Assembly (NCBI RefSeq): GCF_030362835.1
Contig: NZ_JAUCGQ010000003.1
Location: forward strand, 62,001-126,000
Length of the DNA: 64,000 bases
Direction of reading: 5' to 3'
Source of the DNA: Cellulomonas alba
GTDB taxonomy: Bacteria; Actinomycetota; Actinomycetes; Actinomycetales; Cellulomonadaceae
Made by a program: the position numbers and the translations under genes. Shown here one piece after another: positions 47,869-62,105 of this stretch. The first letter of the stretch is position 1, and each line of letters opens with the position of its first letter. Under the pieces are notes generated by a model. It did not search any database, was not told the origin of the DNA, and saw only the letters and a list, made by a program, of their open reading frames with translations.

Positions 47869-48198
47869 ATGCCCACCACCGCACCGGCGCGGACGACGCT
47901 GCGCAGCGACGCGAGCGCCGTCGAGCTCGACCTCGCGGACCTCGACCACGTGCACATGCACGTGCGCACGGCGCCCACCGGCCAGGGCGCGTACGACGGC
48001 GCGGCGCTCGTGTGCGAGGCCATCACGCACGCGCGCGAGCAGCAGGCGCGACACCTCGACGCCACGCTCGACGGCACGGCACCCGCGTGCGGCATCGTGC
48101 TCGACGCGCTGCATGCCCGGATCGGGACGGAGGTCCGCGCGCTGGCGATGCACCGCGCGGGCGCGAGCGTGCTGGTGGACGTCGACCTGCTGCCCTGA
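47869..48198 (+). CDS. Hypothetical small protein
   Basis: A 109-residue soluble protein I do not recognise. From the ATG at 47869 it is acidic in the middle (DASAVELDLADLDHVHMHVR) and Ala-rich, with no cysteine pattern and no membrane segment or known motif. It sits 48 bases after the cNMP-binding gene on the same strand, so cotranscription with it is plausible. Coding potential is supported by codon position GC and by continuity with its neighbours, not by homology I can recall. Confidence 0.5.
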   Translation: MPTTAPARTTLRSDASAVELDLADLDHVHMHVRTAPTGQGAYDGAALVCEAITHAREQQARHLDATLDGTAPACGIVLDALHARIGTEVRALAMHRAGASVLVDVDLLP

Positions 48199-48296
48199 CG
48201 CCGGGTGCGGCCGTCTCCCGTGCCCGACAGACGTCCGTCCGCGCTCACCGGCCACGTCGATTGCCGCGGCGCCCGCCGCAACGGTTGACTTCCTGC

Positions 48297-50036
48297 GTGA
48301 CCCCGTCGCGGGCGCTCGTGCCCGTCTCCCTGCGCGGGTACCACCGCGCCTGGCTGGGCCGCGACGTCATCGCCGGCCCGACCCTCGCGGCCGTCGCGAT
48401 CCCGGAGTCGATGGGCTACGCGTCGATCGCGCGCACGCCCGTGCAGAACGGCCTGTACACGCTCCTGCTGCCCACGCTCGCGTTCGTCCTGCTGGGCGCC
48501 TCGTCGCTGATGGTGGTCGGCGCCGACTCGGCGACCGCATCCATCCTCGCGGCCGGGCTGCTCGGGCTCGGGCTGGACGGCCTCGTGCCGGGCTCGCCGC
48601 ACTGGGTCGCGCTGTGCGGGCTCGTCGCGCTCGTGACGGGCGTGCTGCTGGCGATCGCGCGCGCCGCCCGGCTGGGCTTCCTCGGTGACTTCCTGTCGAG
48701 CGCGGCCCTGATCGGCTTCCTCGCGGGCGTCGGCGTCCAGGTGGCCACCGGGCAGATCCCCGCCATCCTCGGCGTACCCGCCGGGCACGGCAGCTGGTTC
48801 CAGCAGCAGTGGGCGTGGCTGAGCCACCTCGGCGACGTGTCGCTGCCCGCGCTCGCATACGGGCTCGCGACCGTCGCGATCATCCTCGCGACACGGCGGT
48901 GGGCGCCCGCCGTGCCGGGAGCGGTGGTCGCCGTCGTGCTGCTGATCGTCGTCTCCGCCGCGACCCACGCGGAGGAGCACGGCGTGGCCGTCATCGGCGA
49001 CGTCCCGGCGGGGCTCCCGACGCTCGGGCTCCCGGCCGGTCTCGAGTGGTCCGACATCCCGAAGGTCTTCGCGATCGCGTTCGCGTGCTTCGTCATGGTC
49101 GTCGCCCAGAGCTCCGCGACGGCGCGCTCGTTCGCCCTGCGGCGCGGGCAGCGCGCCGACGTCGACCGCGACCTCGTCGGGCTCTCGGCGGCGAACGTCG
49201 CCGCGGGGTTGTCCGGCGCGTTCGTCGTCAACGGCTCGCCCACCAAGACCCAGGTCCTCGAAGGGCAGCGCGCCCGCTCCCAGCTCGCGAACCTCACGAT
49301 GGTCGTCGCGGTGCTCGTCGTGCTCGTGTTCCTGACGGGCCTGCTGCACGACATGCCGCACGCCGTGCTCGGCGCGATCGTGCTCGTCATCGGGCTCGAG
49401 CTCGTCGACGTGCACGGCCTGCGGGACCTGGCGGCGAGGCGGCGCAGCGAGCTCGTGATCGCCGTCGTCACCGCCGCGGTCGTGGTCGTCGTCGGCGTGC
49501 TGCAGGGCATCATCGTCGCGGTCTTCGTGTCGCTGATCGAGGTCGTGCGGCGGCTGTACCGGCCGCGCGGGTTCGTGGTGGTCGAGCCGCCCGACGGCGA
49601 CCCGACGTACCACGTGGCGACGCCCGGCATCGAGAGCGAGCCCGGGCTCCTCGTCTTCCGCTACGACGCCGAGCTGTTCTACGCGAACGCGCACCACTTC
49701 GTGGATCTCGTCGAGCAGCTCGTCGCGGCCGCGCCGCACCCGGTCCGGTGGTTCGTGCTCGACGCGAGCACGCTCGACGACGTCGACTACACCGCGAGCG
49801 GCGCCCTGACCGGCCTGCTCGACGCGTTCGACGTGCACGGCATCACGTTCGTCCTGGCTCGCAGCGACCCCGCGCTGGTCGCGACGCTCGAGCGCTACGG
49901 CGTGGCGACGCGCGTGGCCCACTCGTTCGCCAACCTCAGCGACGCGATCGACGCCTTCCGCGCCACCCGCGCGGACGAGCCTCAGACGCCGCGAGGGGCT
50001 CCCGGCGGTACCGGGAGCCCCTCGTCGCCGATGTGA
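48297..50036 (+). CDS. SulP-family anion transporter with STAS domain
   Basis: The 579-residue protein, starting at GTG 48297, has about 11-13 membrane segments and a C-terminal STAS domain. The SulP signatures are AGPTLAAVAIPESMGYASIA near the N terminus and AFVVNGSPTKTQVLEGQRAR in a later loop; TASILAAGLLGLG and LIGFLAGVGVQVATG are conserved helices. STAS begins about residue 440 (YHVATPGIESEPGLLVFRYD). Substrates in the family are sulfate, bicarbonate or other anions; none can be assigned. Its last 30 bases include the pyk-side terminator, so the PRGAPGGTGSPSSPM tail is read through the hairpin. Confidence 0.9.
   Translation: MTPSRALVPVSLRGYHRAWLGRDVIAGPTLAAVAIPESMGYASIARTPVQNGLYTLLLPTLAFVLLGASSLMVVGADSATASILAAGLLGLGLDGLVPGSPHWVALCGLVALVTGVLLAIARAARLGFLGDFLSSAALIGFLAGVGVQVATGQIPAILGVPAGHGSWFQQQWAWLSHLGDVSLPALAYGLATVAIILATRRWAPAVPGAVVAVVLLIVVSAATHAEEHGVAVIGDVPAGLPTLGLPAGLEWSDIPKVFAIAFACFVMVVAQSSATARSFALRRGQRADVDRDLVGLSAANVAAGLSGAFVVNGSPTKTQVLEGQRARSQLANLTMVVAVLVVLVFLTGLLHDMPHAVLGAIVLVIGLELVDVHGLRDLAARRRSELVIAVVTAAVVVVVGVLQGIIVAVFVSLIEVVRRLYRPRGFVVVEPPDGDPTYHVATPGIESEPGLLVFRYDAELFYANAHHFVDLVEQLVAAAPHPVRWFVLDASTLDDVDYTASGALTGLLDAFDVHGITFVLARSDPALVATLERYGVATRVAHSFANLSDAIDAFRATRADEPQTPRGAPGGTGSPSSPM
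49992..50024. terminator. Bidirectional terminator inside the sulP 3' end
   Basis: A perfect 14-bp inverted repeat, CGAGGGGCTCCCGG / CCGGGAGCCCCTCG, with a 5-base loop. It lies inside the last 15 codons of the SulP gene and 17 bases from the pyk stop on the other strand, and can end both transcripts. Confidence 0.75.
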
Positions 50037-50040
50037 GCGA

Positions 50041-51477
50041 TCAGGCGATGCGCGGGTGCTTCGCGTCCTCGTCGCCGACCTTGTGCACGACGACCGAGTT
50101 CGTCGAGCCGACCACGCCGACCGGCGTGCCCGCGACGACCACGATGTAGTCGCCGACCTCGGCGAGCCCGTTGGCCTGCAGCGTCGCGTCCACCTGGGAC
50201 ACCATCTGGTCCGTGTTGTCGACCTTCGGCACCTGGTAGGTGTTGACGCCCCAGCTGAGCGACAGCACGTTGCGCACCGACTCGACCGGCGTGAACGCGA
50301 GCAGCGGGATCGACGAGCGCAGGCGGCTCATGCGGCGGGCCGAGTCACCGGACTGCGTGAACGTGACGAGGTACTTCACGTCGAGCGCCTCGCCGATCTC
50401 GGCGGCGGCGCGGGTGATCGCGCCACCGCGCGTGTGCGGCGTCGAGCCGAGCGGAGCGATGCGCTCGCGGCCCAGCTCCTCGGTCGCCTCGATGATGCGC
50501 GCCATGGTGCGCACCGTCTCGATCGGGTACACGCCGACGCTCGTCTCGCCCGAGAGCATGACGGCGTCCGCGCCGTCGAGCACCGCGTTGGCGCAGTCCG
50601 ACGTCTCGGCGCGCGTGGGGCGCGGGTTCGTCGTCATCGACTCGAGCACCTGCGTCGCGACGATGACCGGCTTCGCGTTCCGGCGGGCCAGCTCGACCGC
50701 GCGCTTCTGGACGAGCGGCACCTGCTCGAGCGGCAGCTCGACGCCCAGGTCGCCGCGGGCGACCATGATGCCGTCGAACGTCTGCACGATCTCCGCGAGG
50801 TTGTCGACCGCCTGCGGCTTCTCGATCTTGGCGATGACCGGGACGACCCGGTTCTCCTCCTCCATGATCCGGCGCACGTCGTCGTAGTCCGCGGCGTTGC
50901 GCACGAACGAGAGGGCGATGATGTCCGCGCCGATCTGCAGGGCCCAGCGCAGGTCGTCCTGGTCCTTCTCGGACAGGGCCGGGATCGACACCGCGACGCC
51001 CGGCAGGTTCAGGCCCTTGTTGTTCGAGACCGGGCCCGGCACCTCGACGCGCGTGACGACGTCGTTGCCCTCGACGGCCGTGACGCGAACGAGCACCTTG
51101 CCGTCGTCGATGAGGATCGGGTCGCCCGGCGACACGTCGCCCGGCAGGCCCTTGAACGTCGTCGAGACGCGCTCCTTGGTGCCCTCGACGTCGTCCGTCG
51201 TGATGGTGAAGACGTCGCCGACCGCGAGGTCGTGCTTGCCCTCGACGAACCGGCCGAGCCGGATCTTGGGGCCCTGGAGGTCGACGAGGACCGCGACCGA
51301 CCGGCCTGAGGCCTTCGATGCCGCTCGCACGTTGTCGTAGACGCGCTTGTGCGCCTCCGTGTCACCGTGGCTGCGGTTGATCCGCGCGACGTCCATGCCG
51401 GCGTCGACGAGGGCCTGGATCTGTTCGGCCGACTCCGTCGCCGGGCCAAGGGTGCACACGATCTTCGCTCTACGCAT
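50041..51477 (-). CDS. pyk: Pyruvate kinase
   Basis: Forms pyruvate and ATP from phosphoenolpyruvate. The 478-residue protein starts MRRAKIVCTLGPATES and has DLQGPKIRLGRF, the catalytic Lys in IAKIEKPQAVDN, the metal site IMVARGDLGVELP and the nucleotide signature VLDGADAVMLSGETSVGVYP. The ATG has a TAGGCT hexamer six bases upstream. The C-terminal domain with the effector loop is complete; length is usual for a pyk. Not in an operon; the gltD terminator lies upstream. Confidence 0.98.
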   Translation of the reverse strand: MRRAKIVCTLGPATESAEQIQALVDAGMDVARINRSHGDTEAHKRVYDNVRAASKASGRSVAVLVDLQGPKIRLGRFVEGKHDLAVGDVFTITTDDVEGTKERVSTTFKGLPGDVSPGDPILIDDGKVLVRVTAVEGNDVVTRVEVPGPVSNNKGLNLPGVAVSIPALSEKDQDDLRWALQIGADIIALSFVRNAADYDDVRRIMEEENRVVPVIAKIEKPQAVDNLAEIVQTFDGIMVARGDLGVELPLEQVPLVQKRAVELARRNAKPVIVATQVLESMTTNPRPTRAETSDCANAVLDGADAVMLSGETSVGVYPIETVRTMARIIEATEELGRERIAPLGSTPHTRGGAITRAAAEIGEALDVKYLVTFTQSGDSARRMSRLRSSIPLLAFTPVESVRNVLSLSWGVNTYQVPKVDNTDQMVSQVDATLQANGLAEVGDYIVVVAGTPVGVVGSTNSVVVHKVGDEDAKHPRIA

Positions 51478-51483
51478 GGGTCG

Positions 51484-51489
51484 AGCCTA
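51484..51489 (-). promoter_or_regulatory. -10 element for pyk, leaderless
   Basis: TAGGCT on the minus strand, six bases before the pyk ATG. Identical hexamer to the uvrC promoter. Confidence 0.55.
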
Positions 51490-51526
51490 AGCCTTCCTGA
51501 TGGGCGTGTTCGGACCAACGTCCTTC

Positions 51527-51547
51527 CCCGCCCGGAGCCCGGGCGGG
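51527..51547 (-). terminator. Terminator downstream of gltD
   Basis: A perfect 9-bp stem CCCGCCCGG / CCGGGCGGG with a 3-base loop, 29 bases beyond the gltD stop and just upstream of the pyk promoter. Confidence 0.6.
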
Positions 51548-51576
51548 TATCGACGCAGGTCGCGATGGGGGGAGAT

Positions 51577-53029
51577 TCAGGGCCGCAGCGCCACGGTGCT
51601 CGCGGCCACGGGAGCGGGCAGCTCGGTGTCGCCCGCGAGGAACCGGTCGACCGCCGCCGCGGCCGCACGGCCCTCGGCGATCGCCCAGACGACGAGCGAC
51701 TGGCCGCGGCCCGCGTCACCGGCGACGAACACGCCCGGGACGGTCGTCGCGAAGTCGTCCGTGCGCTGCACGAGCCCCCGCGACGTGAGCTCGATGCCGA
51801 GCTGCTCGGTGAGCTCGGGCGTCTCCGGACCGGTGAAGCCCATGGCGATCAGCACGAGGTCCGCGGGGATCTCGTGCTCGGTCCCGGCCTTCGGCACGCG
51901 CCGGCCGTCCGAGAGGTACTCGGTCTCGGCGACGCGCAGCCGCTCGACCCGGTCGTCGCCGACGAACTCGACGGTCGACGCGAGGTACGTGCGCTCGCCG
52001 CCCTCCTCGTGCGAGGACGAGACCTCGAACAGGATCGGGTCGGTGGGCCAGGGCTGGTGCGCCGGGCGCTCCTGCGGCGGCCGCTTGCCGATCGCGAGCG
52101 TCGTCACCGACGCGGCGCCCTGGCGCAGCGCGGTGCCGAGGCAGTCCGAGCCGGTGTCGCCGCCGCCGATGATCACGACGTGCTTGCCCTCGGCGGTGAT
52201 CTGGTCCTCGACGGGCTTGCCCGCGGCGACCGCGTTCGCCTGGTGCAGGAACTCCATCGCGACGTGCACGCCGGCGAGGGCCTTGCCCGGCACCTGGAGC
52301 TCACGCGGCACGGTCGCGCCGGTGGCGATGACGACCGCGTCGTACCGCGCCTCGAGCTGCGCCCACGTGATGTCGCGGCCGACCTCGACGCCCGGCCGGA
52401 ACCGGGTCCCCTCGGCCTCCATCTGCGCCAGGCGGCGGTCGATGTGCACCTTCTCGAGCTTGAAGTCGGGCACGCCGTACCTGAGCAGGCCGCCGATCGC
52501 GTCGTCCCGCTCGTAGACCGCGACGGTGTGACCCGCGCGCGTCAGCTGCTGAGCCGCCGCGAGGCCCGCCGGACCCGAGCCGACCACCGCGACCGTGTGG
52601 CCCGTGAGGCGCTGCGGCACCTGCGGCGTGACGAGGCCGCGCGCGAACGCCTCGTCGATGATCGAGACCTCGATGTTCTTGATCGTCACCGCGGGCTGGT
52701 TGATGCCCAGCACGCACGACGACTCGCACGGCGCGGGGCAGATCCGCCCCGTGAACTCCGGGAAGTTGTTCGTCGCGTGCAGGCGGTCGATCGCGTCGGA
52801 CCACTGCCCGCGCCACACGAGGTCGTTCCACTCCGGGATGAGGTTCCCGAGGGGGCAGCCGTTGTGGCAGAACGGGATGCCGCAGTCCATGCAGCGGCCC
52901 GCCTGCTCCTTGAGGAACGGCTGGCCCTCCTCGAGGTGCGCGTGCACGTCCTGCCAGTCGCGCAGGCGAACCTCGACGGGGCGGTTGGGCGGGAGCTCAC
53001 GGTCCCGCACCTTCAGGAAGCCGCGGGGG

Positions 53030-53037
<8 letters not shown>
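51577..53037 (-). CDS. gltD: Glutamate synthase, small subunit (NADPH)
   Basis: The 486-residue FAD/NADPH subunit supplies electrons to GltB. It has the N-terminal iron-sulfur cysteines ([29 protein letters not shown]), a FAD-binding glycine loop [16 protein letters not shown] and the NADPH loop [18 protein letters not shown], with the flavoprotein end [19 protein letters not shown]. It starts with a GTG that overlaps the gltB stop by eight bases, so the two are translationally coupled. The length and domain order are usual for the family. Confidence 0.97.
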
Positions 53038-57589
<4,552 letters not shown>

Positions 57590-57607
57590 CAGCACCGTCC
57601 TCACGGT

Positions 57608-57639
57608 CCCCCGAGGTTCGGGGGATGTAGCACTTACAT
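57608..57639 (-). promoter_or_regulatory. Two adjacent inverted repeats in the gltB leader
   Basis: CCCCCGA-GGT-TCGGGGG (57608-57624) is directly followed by ATGTA-GCACT-TACAT (57625-57639), 19 bases upstream of the gltB start. The first could be a hairpin in the mRNA, the second an operator. A nearby CTTAC-N6-AAC is only a weak match to the GlnR half-site pattern. Confidence 0.4.
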
Positions 57640-57740
57640 GGGGAACGCGCGGGACGTCGTTGGCCCTGACGTGTGGCGAACGATACAGCGCGGCCCGAGG
57701 GCCGTTCGCATCGCGGGAAGGAAGCGTGCCGGCCGCCGGT

Positions 57741-58628
57741 TCAGCGGGCGGGATCGACTGCGCTCTCCTCGTCGTCCTGCAGGGCGGGGGGTTCCCGCAG
57801 GAGGGTCGTGTCACGTCCAGGGTGCCGGCGTCCGACCATGACGAAGGCTACCAGCGCGCCGACGAAGACCACGATCGCCGTCCAGTCGTTCAGGCGCATG
57901 CCGAGCACGTGGTGCGCCTCGTCGATGCGCAGGTGCTCGATCCAGAACCGGCCGGCCGTGTAGATCATCACGTAGGCCCAGAACACGCGGCCGTACCCGA
58001 GCCGGAACCGGCGGTCGAGCCAGATCAGCAGCGCGGCCCCCGCGAGGTTCCAGACGATCTCGTAGAGGAACGTCGGGTGGAACAGCGTGCCGGGCGCGTA
58101 CCCGGCCGGCAGGTGCGCGTCGTCGATGCGCAGGCCCCACGGGAGCGTGGTCGGTCCGCCGAACAGCTCCTGGTTGAACCAGTTGCCGAGCCGGCCGAGC
58201 GCCTGCGCGACGAACAACCCGGGCGCGACTGAGTCCGCGAACGGCGCGAGCCGCACGCCGGCGCGGCGGCAGCCGATCCACGCGCCCAGGCCACCGAGCG
58301 CGATCGCGCCCCAGATGCCGAGACCGCCCTCCCAGATGGCGAACGCACGCCACGGGTGGCCGCCCTTGCCGAAGTACGCGTCCGGCGACGTGATCAGGTG
58401 GTACAGCCGGCCGCCGACGATCCCGAACGGCACGGCCCAGAACGAGATCTCGAGCACCGTGTCGGGGTTGCCCCCGCGGTCCTTCCAGCGGTGCTGGGCG
58501 ATGAGCACGGCCGCGACGATGCCCGCGAGGATCGCGAGCGCGTACGCGCGCAGCGGGAACGGCCCGAGGTGCCAGACGTTCTGCGAGGGGCTCGGGATCG
58601 AGGCGAGGACGACGCCGGCGCGCGTCAC
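57741..58628 (-). CDS. lgt: Phosphatidylglycerol:prolipoprotein diacylglyceryl transferase
   Basis: Lgt attaches diacylglycerol to the lipobox Cys of prolipoproteins. The 295-residue protein starts at a GTG that overlaps the trpA stop by four bases. It has about seven membrane segments with conserved motifs: [26 protein letters not shown] and the [17 protein letters not shown] block; Arg and Tyr of these are the catalytic candidates. The C terminus is a short cytosolic tail of 40 residues with an acidic end. Last gene of the trp operon on the minus strand, an order I recall from mycobacteria. Confidence 0.96.
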   Translation of the reverse strand: MTRAGVVLASIPSPSQNVWHLGPFPLRAYALAILAGIVAAVLIAQHRWKDRGGNPDTVLEISFWAVPFGIVGGRLYHLITSPDAYFGKGGHPWRAFAIWEGGLGIWGAIALGGLGAWIGCRRAGVRLAPFADSVAPGLFVAQALGRLGNWFNQELFGGPTTLPWGLRIDDAHLPAGYAPGTLFHPTFLYEIVWNLAGAALLIWLDRRFRLGYGRVFWAYVMIYTAGRFWIEHLRIDEAHHVLGMRLNDWTAIVVFVGALVAFVMVGRRHPGRDTTLLREPPALQDDEESAVDPAR

Positions 58629-59449
58629 CGGGCCGCTCCGCGCACGCCGTCGGCCAGGCCGGCAGTCACGGCGGCCAGCGCGTCGAGACCCGCGGCGGGC
58701 GTCTCGGCGTCGACGAGCGCGCGGACGAAGGCGGACCCGACGATCACGCCGTCGGCGTAGCCGGCGACCTGGCGTGCCTGCTCGGGGCGCGAGACGCCGA
58801 GGCCGACGCAGACGTGCGGCGCGCCCGCGGCGCGCGTGTCGGCGACGAGCTGCTCGGCGCGCGAGCCCACCGTGGCGCGCTCCCCCGTGACGCCCATCGT
58901 CGACGCGGCGTACACGAACCCGCGCGACGCGGCGACGGTGGTCGCGAGCCGCTCGGGCGTCGAGCTGGGGGCCACGAGGAACACGCGGTCGAGCCCGTGC
59001 GCGTCCGACGCCTCGAGCCAGTCGCCCGCCTCGTCGGGGATGAGGTCGGGCGTGATGAGACCCGCGCCGCCCGCCGCCGCGAGGTCGCGCGCGTACGCGT
59101 CGACGCCGTACTTGAGCACGAGGTTCCAGTACGTCATGACGAGGATCGGCGCGCCGAGGCCCGACAGCTGCTCGACCGCGGTGAGCGTGTCGCGCACCCG
59201 CACCCCGCCGCGCAGTGCGTCGTCCACCGCGTGCTGGATGACCGGGCCGTCCATCACCGGGTCGGTGTACGGCATGCCGAGCTCGACGACGTCGACGCCC
59301 GCGTCGATCATGGTGCGCACCGCCTCGATCGAGCCGGGCACCGTCGGGTAGCCCACCGGCAGGTAGCCGACGAGCGCCGCGCGGCCCTCCTCGGCACGCA
59401 GCCGGTCGAGCCGAGCTCCGGTCGGCGACGCCACGTCGACGCTCGTCAC
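58625..59449 (-). CDS. trpA: Tryptophan synthase alpha chain
   Basis: Cleaves indole-3-glycerol phosphate to indole and glyceraldehyde 3-phosphate. The 274-residue TIM barrel has [19 protein letters not shown], including catalytic Glu and Asp, the [10 protein letters not shown] loop, [11 protein letters not shown] and the phosphate site [25 protein letters not shown]. The GTG start overlaps trpB's stop by four bases and trpA overlaps lgt by four bases, so trpB-trpA-lgt are translationally coupled. Confidence 0.98.
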   Translation of the reverse strand: MTSVDVASPTGARLDRLRAEEGRAALVGYLPVGYPTVPGSIEAVRTMIDAGVDVVELGMPYTDPVMDGPVIQHAVDDALRGGVRVRDTLTAVEQLSGLGAPILVMTYWNLVLKYGVDAYARDLAAAGGAGLITPDLIPDEAGDWLEASDAHGLDRVFLVAPSSTPERLATTVAASRGFVYAASTMGVTGERATVGSRAEQLVADTRAAGAPHVCVGLGVSRPEQARQVAGYADGVIVGSAFVRALVDAETPAAGLDALAAVTAGLADGVRGAAR

Positions 59450-60723
59450 TGGACCTCCACCGCCTTGTCGTCGAGCAGGCCGAACCACGTGGCCGCCGTC
59501 GCCACGTCCTTGTCGCCGCGCCCCGAGAGGTTGACGAGCAGCACGGGCTCGTCCGACCACTCCCGCGCCTCGCGTCCGAGCTGCACGGCACCGGCCAGGG
59601 CGTGCGCCGACTCGATCGCCGGGATGATGCCCTCGGTCCGGCACAGCACGCGGAAGGCGTCCATGGCCTCGTCGTCCGAGACGGGGCGGTACTCGGCCCG
59701 GCCGAGGTCGTGCAGCCACGCGTGCTCCGGCCCGACGCTCGGGTAGTCGAGGCCCGCCGAGACCGAGTGGCTCGGCACGGTCTGGCCGTCCTCGTCCTGC
59801 AGCAGGTACGAGCGCGCGCCGTGCAGCACGCCCGGGAACCCGCCGCTGAACCGGGCCGCGTGGTCGCCGTTCGAGAGCCCGCGGCCGCCCGCCTCGAAGC
59901 CGAACAGCCGCACCCCCGGGTCGTCGAGGAACGCGTTGAAGATGCCCATCGCGTTCGACCCGCCGCCGACGCACGCCGCCACCGCGTCGGGCAGGCGGCC
60001 GATCTCCTCGAGGAGCTGAGCGCGCGCCTCCTCGCCGATGACCTTGTGGAAGTCGCGCACCATCTCGGGGAACGGGTGCGGTCCCGTCACCGTGCCGAGC
60101 AGGTAGTGCGTCGTCTCGACGTTCGCGACCCAGTCGCGCAGCGCCTCGTTGATCGCGTCCTTGAGCGTCCGGGTGCCGATGTTGACGGGGACCACCTCGG
60201 CCCCGAGCAGGCGCATGCGGGCGACGTTGAGAGCCTGGCGGCGCGTGTCCTCCTCGCCCATGTAGACCGTGCACTCGAGGTCCATGAGCGCGGCGGCCGT
60301 GGCCGTCGCGACGCCGTGCTGGCCCGCACCGGTCTCGGCGATGACGCGCTTCTTGCCCATGCGCTTCACGAGCAGCGCCTGGCCGAGCACGTTGTTGATC
60401 TTGTGCGAGCCCGTGTGGTTGAGGTCCTCGCGCTTGAGGAAGACGCGGACGCCCTCGCCGACGTGAGCGGCGAACCGCGGCACCTCCGTGAGCGGGCTCG
60501 GGCGTCCCGTGTACGTGCGGTGCAGCCGCGCCAGCTCGCGGCCGAACGCGGGGTCCGTGAGCGCCTTGTGGTACTCGGTGTCGAGCTCGTCGAGCGCCGC
60601 GATCAGCGCCTCGGGCACGAACCGGCCGCCGAACTCGCCGAAGTACGGACCCTGGTGCGTCGCGAGCGGACCCGCGTCCAGGGCCGCGCGCAGCGCCGAC
60701 GACACCTCCGGACGACCCGTCAC
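59446..60723 (-). CDS. trpB: Tryptophan synthase beta chain
   Basis: Makes tryptophan from indole and serine using PLP. The 425-residue protein has the PLP Lys in [15 protein letters not shown], the [18 protein letters not shown] segment, the phosphate-binding loop [14 protein letters not shown] and [12 protein letters not shown] at the C terminus. [17 protein letters not shown] is the usual N-terminal block. GTG start at 60723 overlaps the trpC stop by four bases, continuing the coupled chain. Confidence 0.98.
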   Translation of the reverse strand: MTGRPEVSSALRAALDAGPLATHQGPYFGEFGGRFVPEALIAALDELDTEYHKALTDPAFGRELARLHRTYTGRPSPLTEVPRFAAHVGEGVRVFLKREDLNHTGSHKINNVLGQALLVKRMGKKRVIAETGAGQHGVATATAAALMDLECTVYMGEEDTRRQALNVARMRLLGAEVVPVNIGTRTLKDAINEALRDWVANVETTHYLLGTVTGPHPFPEMVRDFHKVIGEEARAQLLEEIGRLPDAVAACVGGGSNAMGIFNAFLDDPGVRLFGFEAGGRGLSNGDHAARFSGGFPGVLHGARSYLLQDEDGQTVPSHSVSAGLDYPSVGPEHAWLHDLGRAEYRPVSDDEAMDAFRVLCRTEGIIPAIESAHALAGAVQLGREAREWSDEPVLLVNLSGRGDKDVATAATWFGLLDDKAVEVQ

Positions 60724-61532
60724 TGGCGCACCGCCCGCAGAGACGGGTGGGCGCCCGCGGCGACGAGGTCCGCGACCGACTCGCGCGGGGCGTCGTCGGT
60801 GACGAGCGCCTCGCCGACCAGCACCGCGTCGGCACCGGCACGCGCGTAGTCGACGACGTCGTGCGGGCCGCGCACGCCCGACTCGGCGATCTTCACCACG
60901 TCGGACGGGATGGCCGGCGCGACGCGCGCGAAGGTGCCGCGGTCGACGTCGAGGGTCTTGAGGTTGCGGGCGTTGACGCCGATCACGCGTGCGCCGGCGT
61001 CGACCGCGCGCACGGCCTCCTCGGCGTCGTGCACCTCGACCAGGGCCGTCATGCCGAGCGAGTGCACGCGCTCGACGAGGGACTCCAGCACGGTCTGCTC
61101 GAGCGCGGCGACGATCAGCAGCACGACGTCGGCGCCGTGCGCGCGCGCCTCCCACACCTGGTAGGGCGTGACCACGAAGTCCTTGCGGAGCACGGGAATG
61201 TCGACCTTCGCGCGCACCGCGTCGAGGTCGGCGAGCGAGCCGTTGAACCGCCGCTGCTCGGTGAGCACCGAGATGACGGACGCGCCGCCCTTCTCGTACT
61301 CCACCGCGAGCGCGGCGGGGTCGGTGATCGCGGCCAGCGCGCCCTTGCTCGGGCTCGAGCGCTTGACCTCGGCGATCACGGTGACGGCGTCCTCGACCTT
61401 GAGCCGGCCCACCGCGTCGATCGCCGACGGCCGCCTGGCCGCGAGCTCCTTGACGGCGTCCAGCGGCGTCGCTGCCTCACGCTCGGCGAGGTCTTGCCTG
61501 ACGCCTGCGACGATCTCGTCCAGCACGGTCAT
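60720..61532 (-). CDS. trpC: Indole-3-glycerol phosphate synthase
   Basis: Converts carboxyphenylaminodeoxyribulose phosphate to indole-3-glycerol phosphate. The 270-residue barrel has [13 protein letters not shown] (catalytic Lys/Ser region), [24 protein letters not shown] block, [14 protein letters not shown] and [12 protein letters not shown]. The start ATG at 61532 ([18 protein letters not shown]) has GGAAGG nine bases upstream; an ATG three codons earlier (61541) is an alternative. The gene follows the DUF2752 gene by 114 bases. Confidence 0.97.
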   Translation of the reverse strand: MTVLDEIVAGVRQDLAEREAATPLDAVKELAARRPSAIDAVGRLKVEDAVTVIAEVKRSSPSKGALAAITDPAALAVEYEKGGASVISVLTEQRRFNGSLADLDAVRAKVDIPVLRKDFVVTPYQVWEARAHGADVVLLIVAALEQTVLESLVERVHSLGMTALVEVHDAEEAVRAVDAGARVIGVNARNLKTLDVDRGTFARVAPAIPSDVVKIAESGVRGPHDVVDYARAGADAVLVGEALVTDDAPRESVADLVAAGAHPSLRAVRQ

Positions 61533-61645
61533 CGAAGCCATCCTTCCCCTGCTTGCGTCGGCCGACGTCCCGCCGACCGACCCGGCCATCGTAGAGGGGC
61601 TTGCGGGTGACCCCGACCACACTCCGCTGGGTGGGACGGGCCCGG

Positions 61646-62095
61646 TCAGGGCGCGAGCCAGGGGGCCAGCGCGGGCACGTTGCGCAGCACGCCGAACGCG
61701 ACGACGAGCGCCGCGAGAGCCCACCGCGCCGCGCGAGGGAACGTCGGCGCGGGCCGTCCCTGGGCCCTACGCACCACCCAGAGCGCCCAACCGACGACGA
61801 CGAGCGGCGCGAGCACCACCCACAGCGGGTTCATACCCCACGCCGACGCGACGTCGCCGCGAGCGAGGTCGTGCGTCGCCCGCATGCCGCCGCACAACGG
61901 GCACCAGAGCCCGGTCAGCTCATGGAAGAAGCAGAACCCGTAGCTGCCCGGCGCGTACGGCGAGCGCAGCGCGACGAGCAACGTGCCGGCCGCAGTGACC
62001 GCTCCCGCGGCGAGCGGCGAGCGGAGCCGCTCGCCGGCCGATCCGCCCGGGCGCGGCACCGCCGGCGCGGAGCCCGGGCCGTCCAGCGTCACCAC
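61646..62095 (-). CDS. DUF2752 membrane protein
   Basis: A 149-residue membrane protein with the DUF2752 core: [20 protein letters not shown] (Cys pair CPxCGG, His and Gly) followed by SAWGMNPLW. Three or four hydrophobic stretches ([45 protein letters not shown]) span the membrane. The family's function is unknown; a CxxC near the membrane suggests metal or redox chemistry. Located inside the trp operon between trpE and trpC; the next gene up is 10 bases away, and trpC follows 113 bases down. Confidence 0.9.
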   Translation of the reverse strand: MVTLDGPGSAPAVPRPGGSAGERLRSPLAAGAVTAAGTLLVALRSPYAPGSYGFCFFHELTGLWCPLCGGMRATHDLARGDVASAWGMNPLWVVLAPLVVVGWALWVVRRAQGRPAPTFPRAARWALAALVVAFGVLRNVPALAPWLAP

Positions 62096-62105
62096 GACGG
62101 GCCCG

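Noticed and set aside
57633..57647. GlnR binding site upstream of gltB
   Set aside because: The CTTAC-N6-AACGC sequence shifts by one base from the consensus and lacks the second half-site; recorded only as a weak possibility.
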